Assembly: GCA_903844135.1 (NCBI GenBank)
Contig: CAIMSN010000091.1
Span: forward strand, 1-64,000
Length of the DNA stretch: 64,000 nucleotides
Source of the DNA: an uncultured Rhodospirillales bacterium
GTDB taxonomy: Bacteria > Pseudomonadota > Alphaproteobacteria > Acetobacterales > Acetobacteraceae
Reading direction: 5' to 3'
Shown here: piece by piece, positions 30,399-41,776 of the stretch
How the letters are laid out: the number at the start of each line of letters is the position of its first letter
Numbering within the stretch: the first letter of the stretch is position 1
The notes under the pieces: model-generated
The model's input: only the letters and a program-made list of their open reading frames with translations
What the model was told of the DNA's origin: nothing
The model's database searches: none
Position numbers and translations under genes: made by a program

Positions 30399-32594
30399 TC
30401 AGAGATCGAATTCCAGGCTGGCCAGGATCGTCCGCGGCGCGGCGAGATAGGCGGTGTTGGCGCCGGGGCTGCCGACGATGTTGCCGTCCGCGATCGACGA
30501 ATAGTAATGCCGGTCGGTCACGTTGACGGCGCCGAGCTTGGCGATCATCGCATGGCGCAGCAGGTGGGTGGCGTAGCGGACGCCAACGTCGAACGTCACG
30601 TATTGCGGCGCGAAGGACGTGTTGGTGTCGGTGACGGCGCGTTCGCTCTCGTAATGCGCGCTGCCGGTGAAGGCGAGCCCGTGCAGGATCGCCGGGTGCC
30701 AGTCCAGCGTCACGTCGCTTTTCCATTGCGGCACGCCGACGATCATCCCGCCCTCGGTCGCCGGGTTGCCCGAATCCAGCAATCGCGCGTCGATATAGGT
30801 GACGCCGCCGAGCACGCTCAGCGCCGGCAGCAGGTCGCCCTGCGCGAAGGTCTCCACCCCCTGGTCGCGCTGCTGGCCGATCACCTGGAAGACATTGTCG
30901 GCCAGCGTGGTGGCGTAGGGCCGAGTCATGCGGAACGCGTCGACCGTCAGCAGCAGGTTGGCGACCGGCGCGTATTTCACCCCGGCCTGCATCATCTCGT
31001 CGTGATACGGCGACAGGAAGGCGTTGGCGTTGATCGCGGTCGCCGGCGCCTGGTCGCTTTCCTCGACGCTGCTCGCATAGGTGAAGTACGCGGTGACGGT
31101 GCCGGTCGGGGTCCAGATCCCGCTCACCGTGGGGCTGAACGCGCCGCTGGCATCGCCGGTGCTGGTCCGCACATCCTTGGCGCTGAAGCTCTCCGAATGC
31201 AGGAAGGACTCGCTGAACACCGCCTGGATCGCCCAGTGCCTGTCGACATGCAGCGTATCGCCCTCGACGATCGATTGCTGGAACAGGTCTCCGGCGAGAT
31301 ATTGCGTGCCGTGCGACGGGATCGGCACGGTCCGGAAGATCGCCGGGTCGGCGAGGTTCGATGCGCCGAGCGTCGACACGATCGAATTGCGGTAATTGTA
31401 CTGGTCGTTGACGAAGCCGTTGGTCCCCAGCGTCAGATCGTTGCGCAGGCCGGCGATCCGCACGTGGCCGGTGAGCGATGCCTCGTTGCTGCCGTCGGTG
31501 AAATGCGGGACGGCGGTGAAGTTCTTGGTCGTGGTGTAGTCGCCGCGATTGTCGGTCAGCGTGTTGGTGATGCCGAACAGGTTGCGCTGCGCGTCCTGGT
31601 AGAGGCCGCCGAGTTCGAGCCGCCAGCCGCCGCCGACATCATGGATGATCTTCACCAGCCCGGTATCGGTGATGAGATCGGTGCCGGCGCCCGGCTGGCC
31701 GAGGCCGCGCCGCGTCGGATCCGGCGCCTCGGGCAGGATCGTGCTCCTGTTGCTCGCACTCGTGCTGGCGCCGTCATAGACGATGCTGCCGGGCAGTCCG
31801 TAGCCGCTATCCTCGTAGTGGCTGCCATCGACCTGGATCACCGTGTCGGCGTCCAGATGGATGTCGAGATCCGCGCTGCCGAGCGTGCGGTCGGCGAAGC
31901 TGCCGTTCGCGTAGCTCTCGCCCTCGCCATGCACGAGGTCGATGCGATAGCCGAGCCAGCCGTTGCCGCCGACGCGGCCGCCGACGTCGCCCTCGGTGGT
32001 GAACAGCCCGTCGCTGGCGTAGCTGCCGACCAGGCGGGCGAGCGGCGTATCGGTCGGGCGCTTCAGGATGTAGTCGAACACCCCGGCCGGCGTCTCCGGC
32101 CCGAACAGTGCGCCGCCGAGCCCGTTCAGCACCTGGATGCTGTCGAGATTCTCGACCGGGATCGCGGTGGTGCCGATGATGTTGAGGCCGTCGAGCCGCG
32201 TGTTCTGGGTGATCGAGCCCTGGAAGCCGAGCGATTGCGGGCGCGACACTTCCAGCCCCTGCTGGTCGCGCACCTCGACCGACGGCAGCGACCGGAGCGC
32301 GTCGTTCAGCGTACGCAATTGCTGGTTGGCCAGGAAATCCTGCGTCAGCACCGTCACCGAAACCGGCGCGGTCAGGATCGGGGTCTGGCCGAGCGGCCCC
32401 AGTTGCGCGGTGGCGGCATGATAGTGCGCGGCCGATGCGTAGGGTGCCTGGCCGCGCACCAGGACGCGCTCGGGTCCGTTCTGGGGCGTCGCCACCTGTG
32501 CCGGTCCGGAGTCGGCGGCCCGCGCGACCAGCGCGCCGTTCGGCAGCCCGGCCGCCAGCAGAACGGCAAGCAGCCGCGTCGATCCCGATGCCAT
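30399..32594 (-). CDS. TonB-dependent outer-membrane receptor (siderophore-receptor type), likely ModE-controlled
   Basis: The 731-residue receptor has a signal peptide (LLAVLLAAGLPNGALVARA) and a possible TonB box ERVLVRG. A plug domain follows (PVSVTVLTQDFLANQQLRTLNDALRSLPSVE, TRLDGLNIIGTTAIPVENLDSIQVLNGLGGALFG). The rest is a 22-strand-type barrel ending LASLEFDL. No STN signalling extension is present. Family members mostly import ferric siderophores. Here the upstream gap carries a ModE-like box and the preceding gene is modE, so a molybdenum- or tungsten-related ligand is a serious alternative. Confidence 0.92.
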   Translation of the reverse strand: MASGSTRLLAVLLAAGLPNGALVARAADSGPAQVATPQNGPERVLVRGQAPYASAAHYHAATAQLGPLGQTPILTAPVSVTVLTQDFLANQQLRTLNDALRSLPSVEVRDQQGLEVSRPQSLGFQGSITQNTRLDGLNIIGTTAIPVENLDSIQVLNGLGGALFGPETPAGVFDYILKRPTDTPLARLVGSYASDGLFTTEGDVGGRVGGNGWLGYRIDLVHGEGESYANGSFADRTLGSADLDIHLDADTVIQVDGSHYEDSGYGLPGSIVYDGASTSASNRSTILPEAPDPTRRGLGQPGAGTDLITDTGLVKIIHDVGGGWRLELGGLYQDAQRNLFGITNTLTDNRGDYTTTKNFTAVPHFTDGSNEASLTGHVRIAGLRNDLTLGTNGFVNDQYNYRNSIVSTLGASNLADPAIFRTVPIPSHGTQYLAGDLFQQSIVEGDTLHVDRHWAIQAVFSESFLHSESFSAKDVRTSTGDASGAFSPTVSGIWTPTGTVTAYFTYASSVEESDQAPATAINANAFLSPYHDEMMQAGVKYAPVANLLLTVDAFRMTRPYATTLADNVFQVIGQQRDQGVETFAQGDLLPALSVLGGVTYIDARLLDSGNPATEGGMIVGVPQWKSDVTLDWHPAILHGLAFTGSAHYESERAVTDTNTSFAPQYVTFDVGVRYATHLLRHAMIAKLGAVNVTDRHYYSSIADGNIVGSPGANTAYLAAPRTILASLEFDL

Positions 32595-32617
32595 GTCCTA
32601 CCCCGCAAAACCGGGTG

Positions 32618-32641
32618 CGTTATATCCGACCGGACATAGCG
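32618..32641. promoter_or_regulatory. ModE-box-like operator before TonB receptor
   Basis: CGTTATATCCG-AC-CGGACATAGCG is a 24-bp inverted repeat whose 11-bp arms match at 9 positions. Written as CGTTATAT-N8-ACATAGCG it differs at one half-site base from the E. coli modA ModE site as I remember it (CGTTATAT-N8-ACATAACG). It lies 24 nt upstream of the receptor ATG and just after the modE stop, so ModE binding should affect the receptor gene. Confidence 0.7.
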
Positions 32642-32651
32642 CTACGACCCG

Positions 32652-33014
32652 CTATCGGGCGATCAGGGCGGCAAGACGGGCGAGTGTGACATTTGTGGCA
32701 GCCTGCGCATCGCTCTCCAGCCGGCGATAGCAGTCGACCAGCGCGCTTCCCGCCTCGGTCAGCGACGCGCCGCCGCCGCCGGCGCCGCCCGGCCGCGCCG
32801 TCACCACCGGCCGGCCCAGGCTTTCGCCGATCGCCTCGACCAGCGACCAGGCGCGCCGGTACGACATGCCCATGGTCCGCCCCGCGGCCGCGATCGAGCC
32901 GTGCGCCGCGATCGCCTCGAGCAGCCGGACCTTGCCGGGCCCGAGCCAGCGGCCGTTCTCGGTATCGATGCGCAGCGTGAGCCGCAGAACAGGAACGCCA
33001 GCGTGTCGGGTCAT
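32652..33014 (-). CDS. modE: One-domain ModE-type molybdenum regulator
   Basis: The 120-residue protein matches the winged-helix N-terminal domain of ModE: GPGKVRLLEAIAAHGSIAAAGRTMGMSYRRAWSLVEAI followed by the wing RPVVTARPGGAGGGGASLTEAG. E. coli ModE (about 262 residues) carries two molybdate-binding Mop domains after this part; here they are missing. Mo sensing must therefore occur by another route, or the protein is a constitutive binder. It is followed by the TonB receptor on the same strand, with a ModE-like box between. modABC lies 9 kb away. Confidence 0.88.
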   Translation of the reverse strand: MTRHAGVPVLRLTLRIDTENGRWLGPGKVRLLEAIAAHGSIAAAGRTMGMSYRRAWSLVEAIGESLGRPVVTARPGGAGGGGASLTEAGSALVDCYRRLESDAQAATNVTLARLAALIAR

Positions 33015-33095
33015 CGTTCGGTGCCACGGACTATGGAGCGCCGAGCCTAGCAGAGCTGGCCTCGCGACGGCGGACCCGCGGCGACCGAGGCCGGT

Positions 33096-33677
33096 TCAGC
33101 GTCGCTCGTAGGTTCCGGTCAGGGTGCCGCTGGCGAGGACGTGGCCGGCGATGGCGGCGACCAGGGCGCCGCGGCCGCCGACCGTGCCGGGCGGTATCGT
33201 GCGATCCAGCGCGAACACCTGGAACACGTAGCGATGCGGGCCGTGCGCGGGCGGCGGATCGGGCGGCAGCCAGGCCCGCTTCAGGAACGAGTTCCGGCCG
33301 AAGCTGGCCGGCGGCGCGAGCCCGCCGGCGTGCCCTCCCGAGAGCGCGCCGGCAACCAGACCGCCATCGGCGGCGGGGAGGCCGATGACGATGGCGTGCA
33401 CCAGCGGGCGCGGCGTCGGGCTGTCCGCGTCCTCCACCAGCAACGCCAGGCTGACGGCCTCCGGCGGCACGCCGATCCACTCCACCGGCGGCGACATTCC
33501 GTCTCCGTCGTCGGTGTAGAGCGAGGGGATCGGGCCGTCAGACACGAAGGCGGACGAGGCGAGCTGGATCACGTCCGGCACCGCGGCGAAGGCCGGATCG
33601 GCATGGACGAGGCGGTCCGGAGACGCCCTGAATCGTCGCAGCGCCTGGCCGATCGCGGCCGGAAGGGTGCGCAACAT
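33096..33677 (-). CDS. YbhB/YbcL family (PEBP-like, Raf-kinase-inhibitor-like) protein
   Basis: The 193-residue protein has the bacterial PEBP fold. IQLASSAFVSDGPIPSLYTDDGDGMSPPVEWIG leads to the ligand-pocket motif LALLVEDADSPTPRPLVHAIV, and HRYVFQVFALD follows later. Biochemical function in bacteria is not known. ATG 33677 has GCAGGAGA upstream; the longer track start is rejected. It is the first of three same-strand genes (YbhB, ModE, TonB receptor). Confidence 0.85.
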   Translation of the reverse strand: MLRTLPAAIGQALRRFRASPDRLVHADPAFAAVPDVIQLASSAFVSDGPIPSLYTDDGDGMSPPVEWIGVPPEAVSLALLVEDADSPTPRPLVHAIVIGLPAADGGLVAGALSGGHAGGLAPPASFGRNSFLKRAWLPPDPPPAHGPHRYVFQVFALDRTIPPGTVGGRGALVAAIAGHVLASGTLTGTYERR

Positions 33678-33784
33678 GGTTGGGTCTCCTGCAAGGACGA
33701 TCCTGCGACGCTGCCGGGCCGGACGCGTTCCCGGGGCCGGTCGAGAAAACACCGTCTCTGGAACTGGACCGGTTCGTGTGCAAC

Positions 33785-37101
<3,317 letters not shown>

Positions 37102-37105
<4 letters not shown>

Positions 37106-38169
37106 GCCACCTCTGGAGTGCCGCGACCCACGGTCTGGTCCCCTACGTCCCGGGCGAGCAGCCGAGGCAGCCCGGCCTGGTCAAGCTGAACACCAACGAA
37201 TCGCCGTACGGGCCGAGCCCGAAGGCGCTGGCCGCGATCGCGGCGGCGACCGGAGACGGGCTGCGCCTGTATCCGGACCCGGACAGCACCGCGCTGCGCG
37301 CGGCGATCGCCCGGCATCACCGCATCGACGCCGACCAGGTGTTCGTCGGCAACGGGTCCGACGAGGTGCTCGCGCATGCGTTCCAGGGACTGCTCAAGCA
37401 CGAGCTGCCGCTGCTGTTCCCGGACATCACCTACAGCTTCTATCCGGTCTATTGCGGGCTGTATGGGATCGAATACCAGCTCGTGCCGCTGGACGAATCG
37501 CTGTCGGTCCGGATCGAGGATTACCGGCGGCCATGCGGCGCGATCATCCTGGCCAATCCGAACGCGCCGACCGGGATCGCGCTGCCGCTTTCCGAGATCG
37601 AGGCGCTGGTCGCGGACCATCCCGATCAGCCGGTGGTGGTCGACGAGGCTTACGTCGATTTCGGCGCGCAATCGGCAGTGTCGCTGGTGTCGCGCCATCC
37701 GAACCTGCTGGTGGTCCACACCTTGTCGAAATCGCGGGCGCTGGCCGGGCTGCGGGTCGGGTATGCGGTCGGCGATGCGGCGCTGATCGAGGCGCTGGTC
37801 CGGGTCAAGAACAGCTTCAACTCCTATCCGCTCGACCGGCTGGCGGAAGCCGGCGCCGCCGCGTCGATCGCCGACGAGGACTGGTTCGAGAGCACGCGAG
37901 CCAGGATCGTGCGAAGCCGCGACCGGCTGACCGCGGGGCTTGAGCGGCTGGGATTTTCCGTGCTGCCCTCCTCGGCGAATTTCGTGCTGGCGCGACATCC
38001 GCATCGCGACGGCGCCGCGCTGCAGGCGGCGCTGCGCGCGGCCGGCGTGCTGGTGCGGCACTTCAAGGCGGCGCGGATCGCGGACTATCTGCGCATCACG
38101 GTCGGCACCGACGAGGAGTGCGGGCTGCTGCTGGAGCGGCTGGAGACGATCCTGGCAGCGAACGGCTGA
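37102..38169 (+). CDS. hisC: Histidinol-phosphate aminotransferase-like PLP enzyme
   Basis: The 355-residue fold-type I aminotransferase has [17 protein letters not shown] at the N-terminus, [32 protein letters not shown] and [10 protein letters not shown]. The PLP lysine is in [19 protein letters not shown]. The C-terminal [11 protein letters not shown] is typical of HisC. It converts imidazole-acetol phosphate and glutamate to histidinol phosphate, though HisC relatives also act on aromatic amino acids. There are no other his genes here. The ATG overlaps the kinase stop, an odd partner for a housekeeping enzyme. Confidence 0.88.
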
Positions 38170-38188
38170 GGCGACGGCGCGGACGAAG

Positions 38189-39100
38189 GTGCGCGACGGG
38201 ATCGAGACCGCCACCGCCGCGACCCGGGTGCCGGGGAGCGCGGCCAGCCTGTGGCCGCCGCTGGCGCCGCTGGTCGATGCCGAACGCAGGCTCGGTGACC
38301 GGGCGCTGGCGGCCGGTCCGGTCGCGCGTTTCGGCTATGAGTTCCTGCGCTTCGGACTCAAGCAGGGCTGGGCATGCCTGTTCGGCGGCTTGCTGCTCGG
38401 GCTGCTGGTCGCCACCAGGCTGTGGTATCCGCGCGATGCGCCGGTGACGCGCTATGATGCGCTGGTGGTCGCGGCCGTGCTGCTGCAGATCCTGCTGTTA
38501 TGGTTGCGCATGGAGAGCCTGCAGGAGGCCCGGGTGATCCTGCTGTTCCATGGGCTCGGCACGCTGATGGAATTGTTCAAGACGCATGTCGGGTCCTGGC
38601 ACTATCCCGAAGCGAACCTCCTGCGGATCGGCGGGGTGCCGCTTTTTTCCGGTTTTCTGTACGGGTCGGTGGGCAGCTATCTGGCGCGTGTCTGGCGCCT
38701 GTTCGATTTCCGCTTCACCCGACACCCGCGGCTCGTCTGGCTGGTGCTGCTGTCGGGGGCGATCTACCTCAATTTCTTCAGCGACCATTACGGTGTCGAC
38801 ATCAGGATTCCGCTCCTGGCCGCCTCGGCGATCCTGTTCGGTCGGACCACGATCTCGTTCAAGGTCTGGCGGGTGCATCGGCGCATGCCCCTGCTGCTCG
38901 GCTTCCTCCTGGTGACCACGTTCATCTGGCTGGCGGAGAACATCGCCACCGGAACGGGGGCCTGGCTGTATCCGAACCAGCGCCTGGGATGGGCGATGGT
39001 GCCGCTGGCCAAGCTCGGATCCTGGTATCTGCTGATGCTGATCTCCTACACGCTGGTCGCGGCCAGCCTTCCGCGCGCGGCGATCGAGACCAGGCGATGA
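38189..39100 (+). CDS. DUF817 family integral membrane protein
   Basis: The protein of about 303 residues begins (GTG) with a soluble stretch and then RFGLKQGWACLFGGLLLGLLVATRLW. About eight hydrophobic helices carry polar motifs: HGLGTLMELFKTHVGSWHYPE, PLFSGFLYGSVGSYLARVWRL and LNFFSDHYGVDIR. These match the DUF817 family as remembered; its function is unknown. The retained histidines and glutamates in helices hint at an enzymatic or transport role, which is inference only. Its stop overlaps the nucleoside-hydrolase ATG. Start choice is uncertain. Confidence 0.75.
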   Translation: MRDGIETATAATRVPGSAASLWPPLAPLVDAERRLGDRALAAGPVARFGYEFLRFGLKQGWACLFGGLLLGLLVATRLWYPRDAPVTRYDALVVAAVLLQILLLWLRMESLQEARVILLFHGLGTLMELFKTHVGSWHYPEANLLRIGGVPLFSGFLYGSVGSYLARVWRLFDFRFTRHPRLVWLVLLSGAIYLNFFSDHYGVDIRIPLLAASAILFGRTTISFKVWRVHRRMPLLLGFLLVTTFIWLAENIATGTGAWLYPNQRLGWAMVPLAKLGSWYLLMLISYTLVAASLPRAAIETRR

Positions 39101-40026
39101 AAATCATTATCGATACCGATCCCGGGCAGGACGACGCGGTGGCGATTCTGGTGGCGCTGGCGTCGCCCGAGATCGAGCTGCTGGGTATCACCACGGTGGG
39201 CGGCAACGTCTCCGTCGCGCACACCACCGCCAATGCGCTCAAGACGCTCGAGCTTGCCGGACGCACCGACATTCCGGTGCATGCCGGCGCCGCCCGGCCG
39301 CTGCGCCGCGCGCCGGTCGATGCGGCGCACGTGCATGGCGCGACCGGGTTCGAGGGGGTCGATCTTCCACCGCCGAGACTGCGGGCGCAGGCGGAACCGG
39401 CGGCGGAGTTCCTGGTGCGGACGCTGGCATCGCATCCGCCCGGCAGCGTCACGCTCTGCACCATCGGGCCGATGACCAATATCGCGCTGGCGCTGCGGCA
39501 CGCACCGGCCATCGCCTCGCGGATCGGCCGCATCGTGGCGATGATCGGCGCCTGGTCGGAAGTCGGGAACATCACCGCGGCGGCGGAATTCAACGCTTAC
39601 GCCGACCCGGACGCCGCGGCGGCGGTGTTCGCGTCGGGAATCCCGATCGTGATGGTGCCGCTGGACGTGACCCATCGGCTGCAGATCAGTGCGGCGCGCC
39701 TGTCGCGGCTGCGCGCGCTCGGCAACCGGATCGGGCCGGTGGTGGCGGACTGGTTCGCGTTCGAGAAGCGCTTCGAGGCGGAGAAATACGGCACCGATGG
39801 CGGACCGCTGCACGATCCGAACACGATCCTGTTGCTGCTGCGGCCGGAACTCTACGAGGGGCGATCGGTCAACGTGCGGTTCGAGACCGAAAGTCCGCTC
39901 ACGCGTGGGATGTCGGTGGTGGATTGGTGGGGGGTGAGCGGGCTCCCCGCCAATGCGCTGGTGCTCAGGACGGTCGATGCCGACGGGGTGTTCGCGCTGC
40001 TGAACGAGCGGCTGGGGCGGCTCTGA
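39097..40026 (+). CDS. Inosine-uridine-preferring nucleoside hydrolase
   Basis: The 309-residue enzyme splits ribonucleosides to base plus ribose. The calcium-binding N-terminal motif is IIIDTDPGQDDAVAIL. Further active-site parts are TVGGNVSVAHTTANAL, HVHGATGFEG, CTIGPMTNIALAL, EFNAYADPDAAA, PLDVTHRLQ and GGPLHDPNTI. Length and motifs are complete. The ATG overlaps the DUF817 stop. The last 175 nt are overlapped on the opposite strand by the phosphatidyltransferase ORF. Confidence 0.93.
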   Translation: MKIIIDTDPGQDDAVAILVALASPEIELLGITTVGGNVSVAHTTANALKTLELAGRTDIPVHAGAARPLRRAPVDAAHVHGATGFEGVDLPPPRLRAQAEPAAEFLVRTLASHPPGSVTLCTIGPMTNIALALRHAPAIASRIGRIVAMIGAWSEVGNITAAAEFNAYADPDAAAAVFASGIPIVMVPLDVTHRLQISAARLSRLRALGNRIGPVVADWFAFEKRFEAEKYGTDGGPLHDPNTILLLLRPELYEGRSVNVRFETESPLTRGMSVVDWWGVSGLPANALVLRTVDADGVFALLNERLGRL

Positions 40027-40622
40027 CCGCTCGGGCGGCGACGTTTCGCCAGCCCGAGCCCGAGCAGGGTCAGCGCCGCCACCGGGGTGATCGCCGCCGC
40101 GGAGAACAGCACCCAGGGCGCATGGCCGGCCCAGATCGCCAGCGGCACCAGCAGCATCGCATCGTCGGGGTCGAACGGGCGGGCGATGTCGGGATCCCGG
40201 GCCTGCTGCGGCCGGTTGAGCTGGAGGAAGGTGGCGGCGACCGATACCGACGCGACCAGGCCGAGCGCCAGCCCGTCGGCGATGCTGATCCCGCCCGGCC
40301 GCGCGCCGATGCCGACGCCCAGCCCGATGAACAGCGCCATGGTGGAGACGCAGTCCGCGACCAGGTCGAACAGCGGCCCGATCCGGCTGTAACGGCCGGT
40401 GCTGCGGGCCAGGGCGCCGTCGGCACGGTCCAGAAGCATCGAGACGAGAAAAACCGTGGCGCCGGCCGCCATCGCCGGCCCTCGCCCGACCGCGAGACAG
40501 CCGGCGGCGGCGAGGCCGCTGCCGAGGCGGAGCGTGGTCAGCACATCCGGCGTCATGCTGGTCCGGGACAGGCCGGCCACCAGCGGGTGGATGGCGCGAT
40601 GCAGCAGCGTATGGTGACTCAC
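39852..40622 (-). CDS. CDP-alcohol phosphatidyltransferase family membrane protein
   Basis: The 256-residue integral membrane enzyme transfers a phosphatidyl or related group from a CDP-linked donor to an alcohol. The signature DRADGALARSTGRYSRIGPLFDLVAD fits DG-x2-AR-x8-G-x3-D-x3-D exactly. About five to six helices follow. Substrate is not predictable. Normal members end near KRRRP (about residue 198). Here no stop occurs and 58 extra Ser/Thr/Pro-rich residues are read antisense to the nucleoside-hydrolase gene, probably a lost stop. The start is GTG. Confidence 0.82.
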   Translation of the reverse strand: MSHHTLLHRAIHPLVAGLSRTSMTPDVLTTLRLGSGLAAAGCLAVGRGPAMAAGATVFLVSMLLDRADGALARSTGRYSRIGPLFDLVADCVSTMALFIGLGVGIGARPGGISIADGLALGLVASVSVAATFLQLNRPQQARDPDIARPFDPDDAMLLVPLAIWAGHAPWVLFSAAAITPVAALTLLGLGLAKRRRPSGQSRPSRSFSSANTPSASTVLSTSALAGSPLTPHQSTTDIPRVSGLSVSNRTLTDRPS

Positions 40623-40644
40623 CCGTCTGGTCGCCCGTTATAAT
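40615..40644 (+). promoter_or_regulatory. Candidate promoter in the gap 40623-40803
   Basis: A consensus -10 TATAAT (40639-40644) lies 18 nt after TGACTC. It would transcribe the small coiled-coil gene with an unusually long leader of about 150 nt. Nothing else was recognised in this gap. Confidence 0.35.
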
Positions 40645-40803
40645 TACAGGGTCCCAATCTTGGCCGAGTGCGAGCGGTTCGCAAGAGGCGTCCCCGCTTG
40701 GCCGACCTGCGTCGCCTGTCATACAACCGTCGCACGGGTGCGCTCTGCGCCCGTCCACGACAAAAGCGGGCTGAACGCCTGCGGGATGACAGGGAGAAGA
40801 TCG

Positions 40804-41025
40804 GTGCGCGCCTTCCAGGGACAGTTTTCCGACAACCAGCCGATCCGGCGCAACCTGGCCGAGAAGCAGAAGCAGTTGCGCGACCTCAAGGAGACCCTGG
40901 CCGCGATGAAGGCGCACACCGCCGAATCCCTGCGCGACAGCGTGCGCAAGCGGATCCGCGAACTCGAGGTCGAGCTGCGCGGCACCAGCCCTGCGACCCC
41001 CGCCCCCACCCGCCCCTCCCGCTAG
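40804..41025 (+). CDS. Small basic coiled-coil protein of unknown function
   Basis: The 73-residue product (RAFQGQFSDNQPIRRNLAEKQKQLRDLKETLAAMKAHTAESLRDSVRKRIRELEVELRG) is one long, charged, heptad-rich helix with a Pro/Thr tail. I do not recognise it. GTG 40804 is chosen because AGGGAGA sits 7 nt upstream; ATG 40786 is an alternative. It is followed by two GC-rich hairpins, consistent with its own transcription unit. Confidence 0.6.
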   Translation: MRAFQGQFSDNQPIRRNLAEKQKQLRDLKETLAAMKAHTAESLRDSVRKRIRELEVELRGTSPATPAPTRPSR

Positions 41026-41035
41026 CATCGGGTGT

Positions 41036-41077
41036 GCAGAGGGCGACCGCCCTCTGCCGGGTCCGGGCAGAGCCCGG
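41036..41077 (+). terminator. Two tandem GC-rich hairpins after the small gene
   Basis: GCAGAGGGCG-AC-CGCCCTCTGC (41036-41057) is a 10-bp palindrome, and CCGGGC-AGA-GCCCGG (41063-41077) is a second hairpin. They lie between convergent genes. No T-run follows, so termination efficiency is uncertain. Confidence 0.55.
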
Positions 41078-41086
41078 GTCTCTCGC

Positions 41087-41134
41087 GAGCATCTCCACCC
41101 GGTCGAATGAGCCGTTCGACCGGGATCTGCTCTA
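41087..41134. repeat. Palindromic intergenic element, copy 2
   Basis: GAGCATCTCCACCCGGTCGAA-TGAGCCG-TTCGACCGGGATCTGCTCTA has a 10-bp inner stem (CCCGGTCGAA/TTCGACCGGG) and AGAGCA-type outer ends. It closely matches copy 1b at 27188-27235. Its terminal CTA, read on the minus strand as TAG, is the stop codon of the NUDIX gene. Confidence 0.75.
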
Positions 41135-41776
41135 ATCGAACTCCGTCGCCAACCCCGGATCATCCCGGTGCGCGAACAGCCTGGCGATCTGATGCGGCAG
41201 CACCCGGCCGGTCGACAGATCCTCCGGTATCTCGCCGGCCGCGAAGAAGCGCGCATCGGTCGTCTCGATGTTCGGCCCCGTCTCGACCGGATCCGGCGCC
41301 AGCAGCGCGCAGACGAAGAACAGCTTGCAGATCGAGAACGGGCCGAGCGGATGGTGGCCCTGCCTGGCGCGGTCGTGCACCAGCGCCAGCTTCTCCGCCT
41401 TGACGCGATAGCCGCTCTCCTCCAGCACCTCGCGCACCGCGCACTCCGACGCGGTCTGGTTCACGTCGGCCCAGCCGCCCGGCAGGGTCCAGCGTCCGCC
41501 ATCGGCCAGTTCGCGCACCAGCAGCAGCCGGCCCTGGTGATCGAACACCGCGCCGCGCACGTCGAGCTTCGGGGTGGCGTAGCCACGCTCCGCCTCGAAG
41601 GCCGCCTGCAGGGCCTGCGGGTCGGCCCCGGCCGGTCCGGCCATCATCCTGGCGGCGAGCGCGGTCAGCGCCTGGTAGCGTTCCCTGTCGTAGGGATCGC
41701 GGGTGAAGGCCAGGCCGCTCTGCGCCAGCGCCTGGACCTGCCGGCTCCAGCTCAGCCAGTCCGGTTCCTCAGTCAT
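41132..41776 (-). CDS. NUDIX hydrolase coupled to modC
   Basis: The 214-residue protein has an N-terminal helical domain (PDWLSWSRQVQALAQSGLAFTRDPYDRERYQAL), typical of the nucleoside-diphosphate-X NUDIX group. The NUDIX domain starts LDVRGAVFDHQGRLLLVREL. The NUDIX box reads GWADVNQTASECAVREVLEESGY: the REVLEESG core is intact, but the earlier GX5E glutamate is Gln. Its ATG overlaps the modC stop by 8 nt, making it the fourth gene of modABC. A link with molybdenum use is inferred from position only. Confidence 0.87.
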   Translation of the reverse strand: MTEEPDWLSWSRQVQALAQSGLAFTRDPYDRERYQALTALAARMMAGPAGADPQALQAAFEAERGYATPKLDVRGAVFDHQGRLLLVRELADGGRWTLPGGWADVNQTASECAVREVLEESGYRVKAEKLALVHDRARQGHHPLGPFSICKLFFVCALLAPDPVETGPNIETTDARFFAAGEIPEDLSTGRVLPHQIARLFAHRDDPGLATEFD

